This document shows, piece by piece, positions 1-5,780 of a DNA stretch of 5,780 nt. The stretch spans positions 1 to 5,780 of the forward strand of contig CAVFXQ010000063.1 of NCBI GenBank assembly GCA_963626555.1, read 5' to 3'. The DNA comes from UBA1181 sp963626555. Lineage in GTDB: Bacteria > Bacteroidota > Bacteroidia > Bacteroidales > Paludibacteraceae. A program made the translations under genes and the position numbers. The notes under the pieces were generated by a model. That model saw nothing but the letters and a program-made list of their open reading frames with translations, was not told where the DNA came from and made no database searches. Position 1 is the first letter of the stretch, and each line of letters opens with the position of its first letter.

Positions 1-53
1 GAAAAAGAAGAAGTATAACACAAAAAATAAACCAAGACGGGAGAAAGAGGGGG

Positions 54-80
54 GGATGATGCCTCCATCGTCTGCATTTT
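54..80 (+). terminator. Weak hairpin, possible terminator of an upstream gene or leader structure
   Basis: GATGATG (55-61) can pair with CATCGTC (66-72) around the four-base loop CCTC, with one G-T wobble and a possible further wobble between 54 and 73. It follows the G7 run, and four T occur at 77-80 after a short gap. The stem is short and the T tract is poor and offset, so it could equally be a chance structure or part of a 5' untranslated leader. Confidence 0.2.
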
Positions 81-113
81 ACATGAGGATTCTCTCGTCA
101 CGAAGTATGCCCC

Positions 114-128
114 CTTTCGTATTGAAAG
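114..128. repeat. Small inverted repeat upstream of the first gene
   Basis: CTTTC (114-118) and GAAAG (124-128) form a perfect five-base-pair stem around the loop GTATT, ending 18 bases before the start codon of the first gene. It may be an operator half-site pair or a leader hairpin, but an inverted repeat this short is expected by chance. Confidence 0.2.
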
Positions 129-146
129 ACTGTTCCCTTTCCTCCA

Positions 147-1193
147 ATGCCCAAAGTCTCGATTATAATTCCAATCTACAATTCGTCGCACACCCTTGTC
201 CGATGTCTCGACTCGATTCGGAATCAATCGTGTAGCGATTTTGAGGTATTACTCATTGACGATGGAAGTACGGACAACTCAGCAGATATCTGCCGCCAAT
301 ATGCCAATGCGGACTCCCGCTTTCATCTGTCGCAGCAAGCAAATGCGGGACCATCTGCCGCACGTAACGCTGGTCTCGAAATGGCGACAGGAGAATGGAT
401 TTCGTTCGTGGATAGCGACGATTGGGTCTTTCCTAATATCTACGACGATGCCGTTTCTGATACCGAAGCAACTGATTTAATCGTTTTGGGTTTTAGAATA
501 GAAGAGTTAGGACGCAAAAAAGACTTAATCTACGATTCTTCACTCACAAAGGGGAAGGACAATATTGCCTCTCGATATAACGACCTTAAAGTGTTTCTGT
601 GGAACAAACTCTTTAGGCGTACCATCATTTCCTCCTTTTCCCTTCGGTTCCCGACCGAGATCAAATATGGTGAGGATTTGATATTCCTACTGGACTACCT
701 TAACCATGTCGAAGTTGTCCTATGGTCCAACAAAATAGGATATCATTACAATTTGCTTTCAGAGTCTGCCGCTACCCATTTGTCATTTAAACAGATGGAG
801 CTCCCCCTTTTTGCGTCCAATCTAAACTCCATAATCCTCGCTTTTGCCAGATACAGCAAATCGCTCTCCAATACCCAAACAATCCTTTCCTCGGCAACTA
901 AGTTCTTCTATTCCAGCTTCTACGCACGCCCCATTGCCAAATCAAACGCTATTGAACGCGCTAAATCCTTTTACCATATTATTCTTCAACACGACTTCTT
1001 GAAACCTGAAGCCTGTAACGATCCCGTCCTCAACAAGTTGCCTGTTCTCATTTTTAATCAGGACGAAGCTCTTACTCGCATAGTTTCGATTCATAACAAG
1101 AACCAGGCGGTAAAGCAAGCGGCTAAGATGATGATTTTGCGCATAATATCTTTTTTCCGTTTTACGATTCATCATTCCCTGCGTATACACTAA
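147..1193 (+). CDS. Family 2 (GT2, GT-A fold) glycosyltransferase of surface polysaccharide synthesis
   Basis: The product has 348 residues and probably moves a sugar from a nucleotide-sugar donor onto the growing lipid-linked repeat unit at the inner face of the cytoplasmic membrane. The N-terminus has the standard GT2 opening (VSIIIPIYN, residues 4-12), the nucleotide-binding DDGSTD at 38-43, and NAGPSAARNAG at 66-76, typical of the donor-binding region. The metal-binding DXD-type motif is VDSDD at 88-92. Later come LWNKLFRR (151-158) and GEDLIF (175-180), the acidic pair expected for the catalytic base region. There is no multi-span membrane domain, so it is not a processive synthase. The C-terminal 28 residues are basic and hydrophobic and could form a membrane-associated helix. 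The ATG start lies directly before the conserved first beta strand, and no Shine-Dalgarno is visible. Donor sugar and linkage cannot be told from sequence. It is the first gene of the cluster, 119 bases before the fucosyltransferase. Confidence 0.93.
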   Translation: MPKVSIIIPIYNSSHTLVRCLDSIRNQSCSDFEVLLIDDGSTDNSADICRQYANADSRFHLSQQANAGPSAARNAGLEMATGEWISFVDSDDWVFPNIYDDAVSDTEATDLIVLGFRIEELGRKKDLIYDSSLTKGKDNIASRYNDLKVFLWNKLFRRTIISSFSLRFPTEIKYGEDLIFLLDYLNHVEVVLWSNKIGYHYNLLSESAATHLSFKQMELPLFASNLNSIILAFARYSKSLSNTQTILSSATKFFYSSFYARPIAKSNAIERAKSFYHIILQHDFLKPEACNDPVLNKLPVLIFNQDEALTRIVSIHNKNQAVKQAAKMMILRIISFFRFTIHHSLRIH

Positions 1194-1312
1194 ACATTAA
1201 TATCGCATGGAGAGTATAACGGCTTAAGGCTTCACATTTGAACAACTATCCTGTTCTAATTTTTAGGCATTCACTTCTTTTTCTCCGATACTTTGTACGA
1301 TACTTATTCATC
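1194..1312 (+). other. Intergenic gap with direct repeat ahead of the fucosyltransferase
   Basis: This 119-base gap is the largest in the cluster. It contains an eight-base direct repeat, CGATACTT, at 1286-1293 and 1298-1305, twelve bases apart and ending seven bases before the ATG. A five-base inverted repeat, GAACA and TGTTC around seven bases, lies at 1240-1256. There is no terminator-like hairpin with a T tract, so read-through from the first gene is likely. An internal promoter is possible, but I found no clean TAnnTTTG box. The gap is open in the fucosyltransferase frame from 1220 onward, which explains why a longer start can be drawn there. Confidence 0.4.
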
Positions 1313-2257
1313 ATGAAAAGCATTAAACTTGTCTTTCAAGGAGGTCTTGGCAACCAACTCTTCCAACTCGCATACGGTTTACACTTGCAGAATAAATATA
1401 ACTGCAAAGTGTTTTACGATGTCTCAAAATATAAAACAGAAAAGATAGAGTATAGGGATTTTGAACTCGATGCTTTTGGATTACCAGAGGATTGGGTCCG
1501 AGAACCAATTAAGAATGGCAGGATTAGGCGCTTTGGTCTCCGATACTGTTTCTATCTGCCTTTGACTTACATCTTTGCAAAGCTGAAAGGAGCTTTCCCT
1601 CGAAAAAAGTTCTTCATTGACCACCTCTATTTGACGCTGACTAATTTCATAGGTGTTCATCGCATCCACTACTACTACAAATATCAAGATCCAGGATTCT
1701 CAATCCTTTCTCAAATTTTGATATACGGCAACTGGTTTTGGAGAGACATGGTTTTTCCGCAGGAACAAACCTTAAAAGATATGATAGTTTCTCGTCGCAC
1801 CATGTCCTCCGAGAATCTTGACATGCTCAACAGAATCAAATCTTCCAATTCTGTTGGTGTACACATCCGTCGAGGAGACTATGTCGCTCTTGGGAAAATC
1901 GCCTGCACCATCAAGTATTACGAACACTCAATCAATGAAATTGCGGACAGGGTCAAAGACGCTGTGTTCTTTGTGTTCTCCGACGACATCAACTGGGTAA
2001 AACAAAATCTTCATACAGACAAACAAGTTGTCTTCGTAGACAACAACAATGACACTGTTGACGACTTCACTCTCTTTTCTTCTTGCTGCCATTTCATCAT
2101 GTCGAATAGCACATTCAGCTGGTGGAGTGCGTTCTTAGGAAAATGTCCTTCGAAGTTAGTTTTTGTCCCTCAATACTGGGACCTTGAAGACCTGTCGACA
2201 GAATGCCCGTTTCTTATGAACACATGGCAGAAAGTCGACAACCGCAAATTCTTGTGA
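1313..2257 (+). CDS. Family GT11 fucosyltransferase, probable alpha-1,2-fucosyltransferase
   Basis: The product has 314 residues and is predicted to transfer L-fucose from GDP-fucose, probably in alpha-1,2 linkage to a galactose-type residue of the repeat unit. Residues 10-20 are the family's N-terminal signature, GGLGNQLFQLA. The GDP-fucose-binding HXRRGDY is present as HIRRGDY at 184-190. FSDDINW (222-228) and the motif MSNSTFSWWSAFL (263-275) complete the conserved set. YGNWFWRDMVF (138-148) matches the region where relatives have a GYFQ-type segment. The ATG at 1313 is chosen because the family starts almost at the first beta strand (MKSIKLVFQGG). A TTG at 1238 would add 25 hydrophobic residues that do not belong to the family. 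It is slightly longer than many bacterial members, which are often just under 300 residues. The gene ends with TGA followed in frame by TAA. No GDP-fucose synthesis genes are in the window. The acceptor and exact linkage are inferred from the family only. Confidence 0.93.
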   Translation: MKSIKLVFQGGLGNQLFQLAYGLHLQNKYNCKVFYDVSKYKTEKIEYRDFELDAFGLPEDWVREPIKNGRIRRFGLRYCFYLPLTYIFAKLKGAFPRKKFFIDHLYLTLTNFIGVHRIHYYYKYQDPGFSILSQILIYGNWFWRDMVFPQEQTLKDMIVSRRTMSSENLDMLNRIKSSNSVGVHIRRGDYVALGKIACTIKYYEHSINEIADRVKDAVFFVFSDDINWVKQNLHTDKQVVFVDNNNDTVDDFTLFSSCCHFIMSNSTFSWWSAFLGKCPSKLVFVPQYWDLEDLSTECPFLMNTWQKVDNRKFL

Positions 2258-2296
2258 TAAGGGTGCTTCTCATCCACATAAAGCAGATGTCAAGTT

Positions 2297-3499
2297 ATGC
2301 TTAATTTTTTGAGACTCATGAAAGCGCAAGACAATGTGACAAGCGCCGACCTTTGCCTCATTATTGCGATCGCGGCAACCTTTGTTGTGTCTGTGTTTGC
2401 ACCTTTGAACTACAACATCCACATATTTGTGTTGGGCGTTTGCGCTGTCTTTCTTGTCTCGATTACAAAAGCCAGTCAAATAGAATTTAATCAATATGCT
2501 CTGTTTGTAACTTGGGTCATTGTTGCTTCTTGTGTCAATGGTGTTGTCTCTTATCGTCTTGGATTATGGGTCGTGTTTTTCTGCGCGTTAACGCCTATTG
2601 CAACATCAAAGTACTTATGTAGGTTGAGAAGCAAAGTTTTATTATTCTTCCTATTCTCATTGCCGTTCGTATCTTTAGCTGCTTTTCTTTGTTATATTGT
2701 TGGGTATAATTATTACCTCATAATTAAAGAGGACACGAGCGAACTTGATTTTAGCGCATTCATGGTCTCCCCTATGTGGTTGAGCGCATTGTGTGGACTA
2801 GCTAACATTGTGGCTCTCTGGAAGTTAATGACGAGCCGAAAACTTTGGGTGAGGTTAGTTTATGCTATGCTTTTGGGGGTATCGTTTTATACGGGGATAG
2901 TATCCGCCTCAAGGTCGGCTTTAATGTCCTCAGCGATAGCAATGATTTTCGTCTTCTTCATGTCAGACCTGAGGAAGGACATCAAATTTGCTCTTGTCAT
3001 TGCTGTTTTGGCTTCGGCTGTGGTTTTCTCAGGGAATCTGACTGATGGCGCAGAGAGAATGTTGGCAAAGAACGAGTCCTCAGTAGATGCCAAATTCGGC
3101 TCTCGCACTGGTGTCTATGAAATACAGTTTGAGACCATCAAGTATTCCCCTATTTTTGGCTGTGGGCATTCTTCAAGATACATGGGAGGTAAAATTGTCA
3201 CAAGCAGAATGGAAAGTGGATCAGGATGGTTTGCAGTGATGTCGCAAACTGGTTTTGTGGGTTTCGCTCTTCTCTTTACCATCTTGCCAAATATTTCAAG
3301 AGCATTTCATGCATCCTTGAATAATCGCCATGTGTTACTTGTATTTTCTGTTTTCATATATCTATGCTGCCATTCTTGCTTTGAGGGCTACATTATGACA
3401 TATGGCTATTACTTATGTGCCGTCTTTTGGCTTAGCGTAGGATTTCTATCAAAGAAAAACCTCGATTGTCTCTCAAGAGAGAAACTTTTACCATGTTAA
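2297..3499 (+). CDS. wzy: Wzy-like polysaccharide polymerase (O-antigen ligase/polymerase family integral membrane protein)
   Basis: The product has 400 residues and about ten to twelve hydrophobic spans, roughly at 20-36, 41-57, 67-84, 86-103, 113-137, 155-176, 186-201, 208-222, 229-246, 311-331, 346-361 and 366-385. The longest hydrophilic stretch, about 247-310, is the expected large external loop. Just before it lies SASRSALMSS (203-212), and within it SRTGVYEIQFETIKYSPIFGCG (269-290, a family-style segment ending in a PIFGCG turn), followed by ESGSGWFAVMSQTGFVGF. This pattern is that of the Wzy_C / O-antigen ligase superfamily. Wzy joins lipid-linked repeat units at the outer face of the membrane. 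Overall identity is usually low in this family, so the call rests on topology, these motifs and the position among glycosyltransferases. A WaaL-type ligase is the main alternative, but ligases less often sit inside a transferase cluster. ATG codons at 2297 and 2318 are both possible starts. The longer one is used, and neither has a clear ribosome binding site. Confidence 0.82.
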   Translation: MLNFLRLMKAQDNVTSADLCLIIAIAATFVVSVFAPLNYNIHIFVLGVCAVFLVSITKASQIEFNQYALFVTWVIVASCVNGVVSYRLGLWVVFFCALTPIATSKYLCRLRSKVLLFFLFSLPFVSLAAFLCYIVGYNYYLIIKEDTSELDFSAFMVSPMWLSALCGLANIVALWKLMTSRKLWVRLVYAMLLGVSFYTGIVSASRSALMSSAIAMIFVFFMSDLRKDIKFALVIAVLASAVVFSGNLTDGAERMLAKNESSVDAKFGSRTGVYEIQFETIKYSPIFGCGHSSRYMGGKIVTSRMESGSGWFAVMSQTGFVGFALLFTILPNISRAFHASLNNRHVLLVFSVFIYLCCHSCFEGYIMTYGYYLCAVFWLSVGFLSKKNLDCLSREKLLPC

Positions 3500-3521
3500 T
3501 GATTGGCAAAAACTGGCAACT

Positions 3522-4613
3522 ATGATCAGCATTCTCCAACCTCTCGTTCCCCACTATCGTTTCGGCTTTTTCGATGGACTCAACCTCGCCCTCCAAAATA
3601 AACTTAAGGTTCTGACTTACAATAACGACGGCACCTCCAAAGGCGAAGGTTTCTGTATCGATAAGAAATCCTACATAAGCCACGTGGCAAATGTTTGCAT
3701 AAAAGGGATCCTGTTCTACAATCCACTTCCTTTCCTCAAGAAGAGCGTCTCCTCGTGCGTGCTTATGCTACATTTTGCCCATGTCACTACATGGCTACTG
3801 CTTTTCACAAAATTTATTCATCGAAAGAAGATTATACTTTGGGGACACGGCATCTCTGTTAAACGTTACCTGAAGGAACAATCCCAGCCCGACTGGAAGC
3901 TTAGTCTGATGATACGCTTGTCCGATGGAGTATGGTTCTACACTCCCGAGGAACTAAAGATCTGGAAGAATTTTTTCCCTAACAAAAAGATGGTCGCCCT
4001 CGGTAACACCATCTCGGGTGTAGATTCCGCTCTTGCTCATACAGCCAGCTCAGAAGAAAAGGAGTCTTTGAAAAAACTATTCAATGTAACTCAAGACTTT
4101 GTCATTATATTTTGCGCCCGTTTCAATTCAACCTATCGGAGGTTAGACTTGCTTCTCGAAACTATAAGATCTTTAGACCCACAGAAATTCGCTTTCGTAA
4201 TTATAGGCGACGGTAAAGACAAACCAGATTTTTCGACATTTTCAAATGTCTATGACTTTGGTGCAGTCTATGACAACACACTCAAAGAAAGGCTATTTGA
4301 CATTTCTGACGTATATTTCCAACCAGGATGGGTCGGTCTGTCTATAGTAGAAGCCATGGCATACGGCAAGCCTATTTTTACATTTAAAAGAAGCCTTGAA
4401 GTCTGTCAGTGTGTCGAGTACTCCTACATTGCGGATGGAATTAATGGCAAATTATTTACATCGATCAATGAATGCATAGACACATTCAATAGCGTTTCTA
4501 AAGATGACATTCTCAGTATGTCCGCTTGCGCAAAAGAGTATGTCAGAAAAAATCTGACAATGAAAAAGATGGTTGATAACGCCACTACCCTTATAAACGA
4601 ACTACAAAGGTAA
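3522..4613 (+). CDS. Family 4 (GT4, GT-B fold) glycosyltransferase with altered EX7E motif
   Basis: The product has 363 residues, is predicted cytoplasmic or peripheral to the membrane, and adds one sugar to the repeat unit. The N-terminal half begins ISILQPLVPHYRFGFFDGL (residues 2-20), the opening of the acceptor-binding domain, and includes LWGHG at 106-110. The donor-binding half starts near VIIFCARFN (194-202), where most relatives have a GR-type motif followed by K. The stretch RRLDLLLE (206-213) then matches the usual KG-LLLE region with R in place of K. FVIIGDG (225-231) is typical. The catalytic region reads QPGWVGLSIVEAMAYGKPIF (267-286). The second glutamate, E277, is present, but the position of the first, residue 269, is glycine. 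Some GT4 branches have a PGxVGL form here, so the enzyme is probably still active. The gene starts 22 bases after the polymerase gene and ends 13 before the next. Its 3' end is markedly AT-rich. Donor and acceptor are unknown. Confidence 0.87.
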   Translation: MISILQPLVPHYRFGFFDGLNLALQNKLKVLTYNNDGTSKGEGFCIDKKSYISHVANVCIKGILFYNPLPFLKKSVSSCVLMLHFAHVTTWLLLFTKFIHRKKIILWGHGISVKRYLKEQSQPDWKLSLMIRLSDGVWFYTPEELKIWKNFFPNKKMVALGNTISGVDSALAHTASSEEKESLKKLFNVTQDFVIIFCARFNSTYRRLDLLLETIRSLDPQKFAFVIIGDGKDKPDFSTFSNVYDFGAVYDNTLKERLFDISDVYFQPGWVGLSIVEAMAYGKPIFTFKRSLEVCQCVEYSYIADGINGKLFTSINECIDTFNSVSKDDILSMSACAKEYVRKNLTMKKMVDNATTLINELQR

Positions 4614-4626
4614 CCTCCACCCTCCC

Positions 4627-5712
4627 ATGCTCGTCCTCCTCTACATTCCCTCCATCGACCGCAAATCTGGCGGGACAACCAAATTCATCGAATCCCTCAC
4701 AGGCGAACTTGCACGCCTCGCCGAGGTTCACCTCCTGACGCACCCTTCCGACGCCATGGTCGAACTCCCTGGCGTACACATACACACCATTCCATCCTTC
4801 GGATTCTCATTCATCCGTCAAGTCAAAAACCTCATACGCACCCTCCACCCAGACGTCGTCCACGTCAACGGATGCTGGCTCCCCGCTTGCGCCATGGTCC
4901 AACACATCGCCCAACGCCTTGGCGTCAAGGTCGCACTCTCCCCACATGGCATGCTTGAGCCACACATCCTCCATCGCCACTACCTCACACGCAAACTCCC
5001 TGCCCTCATTCTCTACCAGCGTCGCGCCGTCAAGACCGCCGACATTCTTGTCTCAACAGCCGAAAGCGAAACTGAAACGCTCCTCAAATATCGCAAGCCA
5101 AACGAAATCAAGATGGTTCGCCTCGGCATCGATGTCCAATCCATCAAGATGCGCGACTCATGGGAGGTTCAAAAAAAGATTCTCTTCCTTTCCCGTGTTC
5201 ACGAGAAAAAAGGTATAGAGTTTCTACTCTCCGCAGCAGCACATATACACGACCAACTATCTGGTTATCAAATAATCATAGCTGGCGAAGGTGACCCCGA
5301 CTACATTAACTCTCTACGATCCGAGACGCAAAGACTCGGACTCACAGACATCGTCGTTTTTGCAGGCGGTGTCTATGGCGAGAAAAAATGGCAGCTCTTC
5401 CAAGAGGCCGACGTCTTCGTCCTCCCTACAAAATCTGAAAATTTTGGGCTCGCTGTCGTAGAGGCTCTCGCAAGCGGAACTCCTGTGATAACCACCGTCG
5501 GCGCTCCATGGCAAGACATCAACACCTTCCACTGCGGAACCTGGATCCCAATAGGCTCCCAACCTCTCGCCAACGCTCTTCTCAACTTCATCTCCCTCTC
5601 CCCATCCGAGCGAAAGCAAATGGGTCTCAACGGGCGTAAGCTCGTTGAAGACAAATACTCCGCCGCCTCTTTGGCCTCGAACATGTTCACCCTCTACAAC
5701 TCCATCCTCTAA
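4627..5712 (+). CDS. Family 4 (GT4, GT-B fold) glycosyltransferase, canonical EX7E
   Basis: The product has 361 residues. Features in order are a glycine-rich loop near the N-terminus (SGGTTKF, 14-20), VVHVNGCW (77-84), SPHGMLEP (105-112) in the N-terminal domain, and FLSRVHEKKG (187-196) at the start of the donor-binding domain. IIIAGEGD (216-223) follows, and the canonical EX7E motif runs from E271 to E279 (ENFGLAVVE) with ALASGTPVI after it. The enzyme should transfer a sugar with retention of configuration onto the lipid-linked repeat unit in the cytoplasm. The NGCW and SPHGMLEP segments resemble Bacteroidales surface-glycan transferases as I know them. The ATG at 4627 sits directly before the first beta strand. 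There is no Shine-Dalgarno, and the preceding bases are mostly pyrimidine. The 5' half is rich in CTC, ATC and CAC codons, unlike gene 4, and the GC content dips between about 5165 and 5350. It is the last gene before the terminator. The donor sugar is not predictable. Confidence 0.92.
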   Translation: MLVLLYIPSIDRKSGGTTKFIESLTGELARLAEVHLLTHPSDAMVELPGVHIHTIPSFGFSFIRQVKNLIRTLHPDVVHVNGCWLPACAMVQHIAQRLGVKVALSPHGMLEPHILHRHYLTRKLPALILYQRRAVKTADILVSTAESETETLLKYRKPNEIKMVRLGIDVQSIKMRDSWEVQKKILFLSRVHEKKGIEFLLSAAAHIHDQLSGYQIIIAGEGDPDYINSLRSETQRLGLTDIVVFAGGVYGEKKWQLFQEADVFVLPTKSENFGLAVVEALASGTPVITTVGAPWQDINTFHCGTWIPIGSQPLANALLNFISLSPSERKQMGLNGRKLVEDKYSAASLASNMFTLYNSIL

Positions 5713-5738
5713 CCCCACCTCCCTTCCTCCTCCCCCCC
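5686..5738 (+). promoter_or_regulatory. G-free, C-rich tract before the terminator, possible Rho loading region
   Basis: No G occurs on the + strand from 5686 to 5749. My hand count over those 64 bases is 34 C, 13 T and 17 A. Bases 5718-5738 are an unbroken pyrimidine run ending in seven C. RNA that is C-rich, G-poor and unstructured is what Rho factor binds, so this could be a rut-like site working with the hairpin that follows. The reading is inferred from composition alone. Confidence 0.35.
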
Positions 5739-5779
5739 ACAAAAAAACAGAGGCTCCCACCGAGCCTCTATTTTTTTGT
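5739..5779. terminator. Strong, nearly symmetrical Rho-independent terminator
   Basis: AGAGGCTC (5749-5756) pairs perfectly with GAGCCTCT (5762-5769) around the loop CCACC. Seven T follow at 5771-5777. Seven A precede the stem at 5741-5747, so the pairing can extend beyond one C-A mismatch (5748 with 5770), out to AC at 5739-5740 with GT at 5778-5779. A U-tract is therefore present for transcripts arriving from either side, and the element can act bidirectionally. It begins 27 bases after the stop codon of the last gene and marks the 3' end of the transcription unit. Confidence 0.92.
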
Positions 5780-5780
5780 C

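Larger units (their letters stand above)
1..146. other. Gene-free leader region upstream of the cluster
   Basis: This stretch has no supportable gene. It begins AT- and purine-rich, and carries an unbroken purine tract at 39-56 that includes seven consecutive G (49-55). Two small inverted repeats follow (near 54-73 and 114-128). The last 15 bases before the first gene are almost all pyrimidine, so no Shine-Dalgarno site precedes that gene. I looked for a Bacteroidota-type promoter (TTTG plus TAnnTTTG) and found no good match. One possibility is that bases 1-18 are the tail of an upstream gene, because frame 1 reads Glu-Lys-Glu-Glu-Val then TAA at 16-18. Fifteen bases are too few to claim it. 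Confidence 0.5.

Noticed and set aside
2..235. A frame open from base 2 to a TAG at 233-235, possibly the tail of an upstream gene
   Set aside because: Its translation is rich in Lys and Arg, then Ser and Pro, with no recognisable motif, and it overlaps the clear start of the GT2 gene by nearly 90 bases.
1238..1312. TTG at 1238 as the start of the fucosyltransferase
   Set aside because: The GT11 family begins at about the MKSIKLVFQGG segment. The added residues have no family match, and an ATG stands exactly at the expected place.
1280..1312. Possible Bacteroidota promoter box near ATACTTTG before the fucosyltransferase
   Set aside because: The spacing does not match TAnnTTTG, since only one base separates TA from TTTG, and no upstream TTTG stands at the right distance.
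4919..5218. A 99-codon + strand frame within the last gene
   Set aside because: It is an out-of-frame shadow of the well-supported GT4 gene, with a Ser- and Pro-rich translation and no domain.
5314..5760. A 148-codon open frame on the - strand
   Set aside because: It lies fully antisense to the last glycosyltransferase and runs through the terminator. Its translation is low-complexity, rich in Gly, Glu and Val, as expected from the complement of C-rich coding sequence.
1..5780. CRISPR array, tRNA or rRNA, insertion sequence, attachment site or origin
   Set aside because: I saw no regularly spaced repeats, transposase motifs, terminal inverted repeats or RNA-gene signatures. Nearly all of the sequence is accounted for by five intact coding regions.

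Overview
The window holds one co-directional cluster of five genes, all on the + strand. It reads as the distal part of a cell-surface polysaccharide (capsule, exopolysaccharide or O-antigen type) biosynthesis locus. In order these are a GT2 glycosyltransferase (147-1193), a GT11 fucosyltransferase (1313-2257), a multi-membrane-span Wzy-like polymerase (2297-3499), a GT4 glycosyltransferase with a non-standard catalytic motif (3522-4613) and a canonical GT4 glycosyltransferase (4627-5712). The cluster closes with a strong hairpin terminator at 5739-5779. Gaps between genes are 119, 39, 22 and 13 bases, so a single transcript is likely.

The organism is probably a member of Bacteroidota, perhaps Bacteroidales. 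None of the five starts has a convincing Shine-Dalgarno sequence, and the last protein has the NGCW / SPHGMLEP-type sequence I associate with Bacteroidales surface-glycan transferases. This is inference from style and family resemblance, not a database match. Base composition is uneven: the end of gene 4 is AT-rich, the start of gene 5 is C-rich and GC-rich, and gene 5 dips again in its middle. Such patchiness is common in exchangeable polysaccharide loci.

Working model: an undecaprenyl-linked first sugar, made by an enzyme not seen here, is extended at the inner face of the membrane by the GT2, GT11 and two GT4 enzymes. The repeat unit is flipped by a Wzx-type flippase, also not seen, and polymerised outside by the Wzy-like protein. 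The GT11 enzyme predicts a fucose, probably alpha-1,2-linked, in the repeat unit. That requires GDP-L-fucose made by genes outside the window.

The first 146 bases hold no gene I can support. They contain a purine tract with seven G in a row and two small hairpins. I see no CRISPR array, RNA gene, insertion sequence or origin. The locus is recognisable family by family. I do not see an unprecedented system. The points most worth checking are the fucosyltransferase, the altered GT4 motif, the composition breaks, and the G-free C-rich stretch that runs into the terminator.
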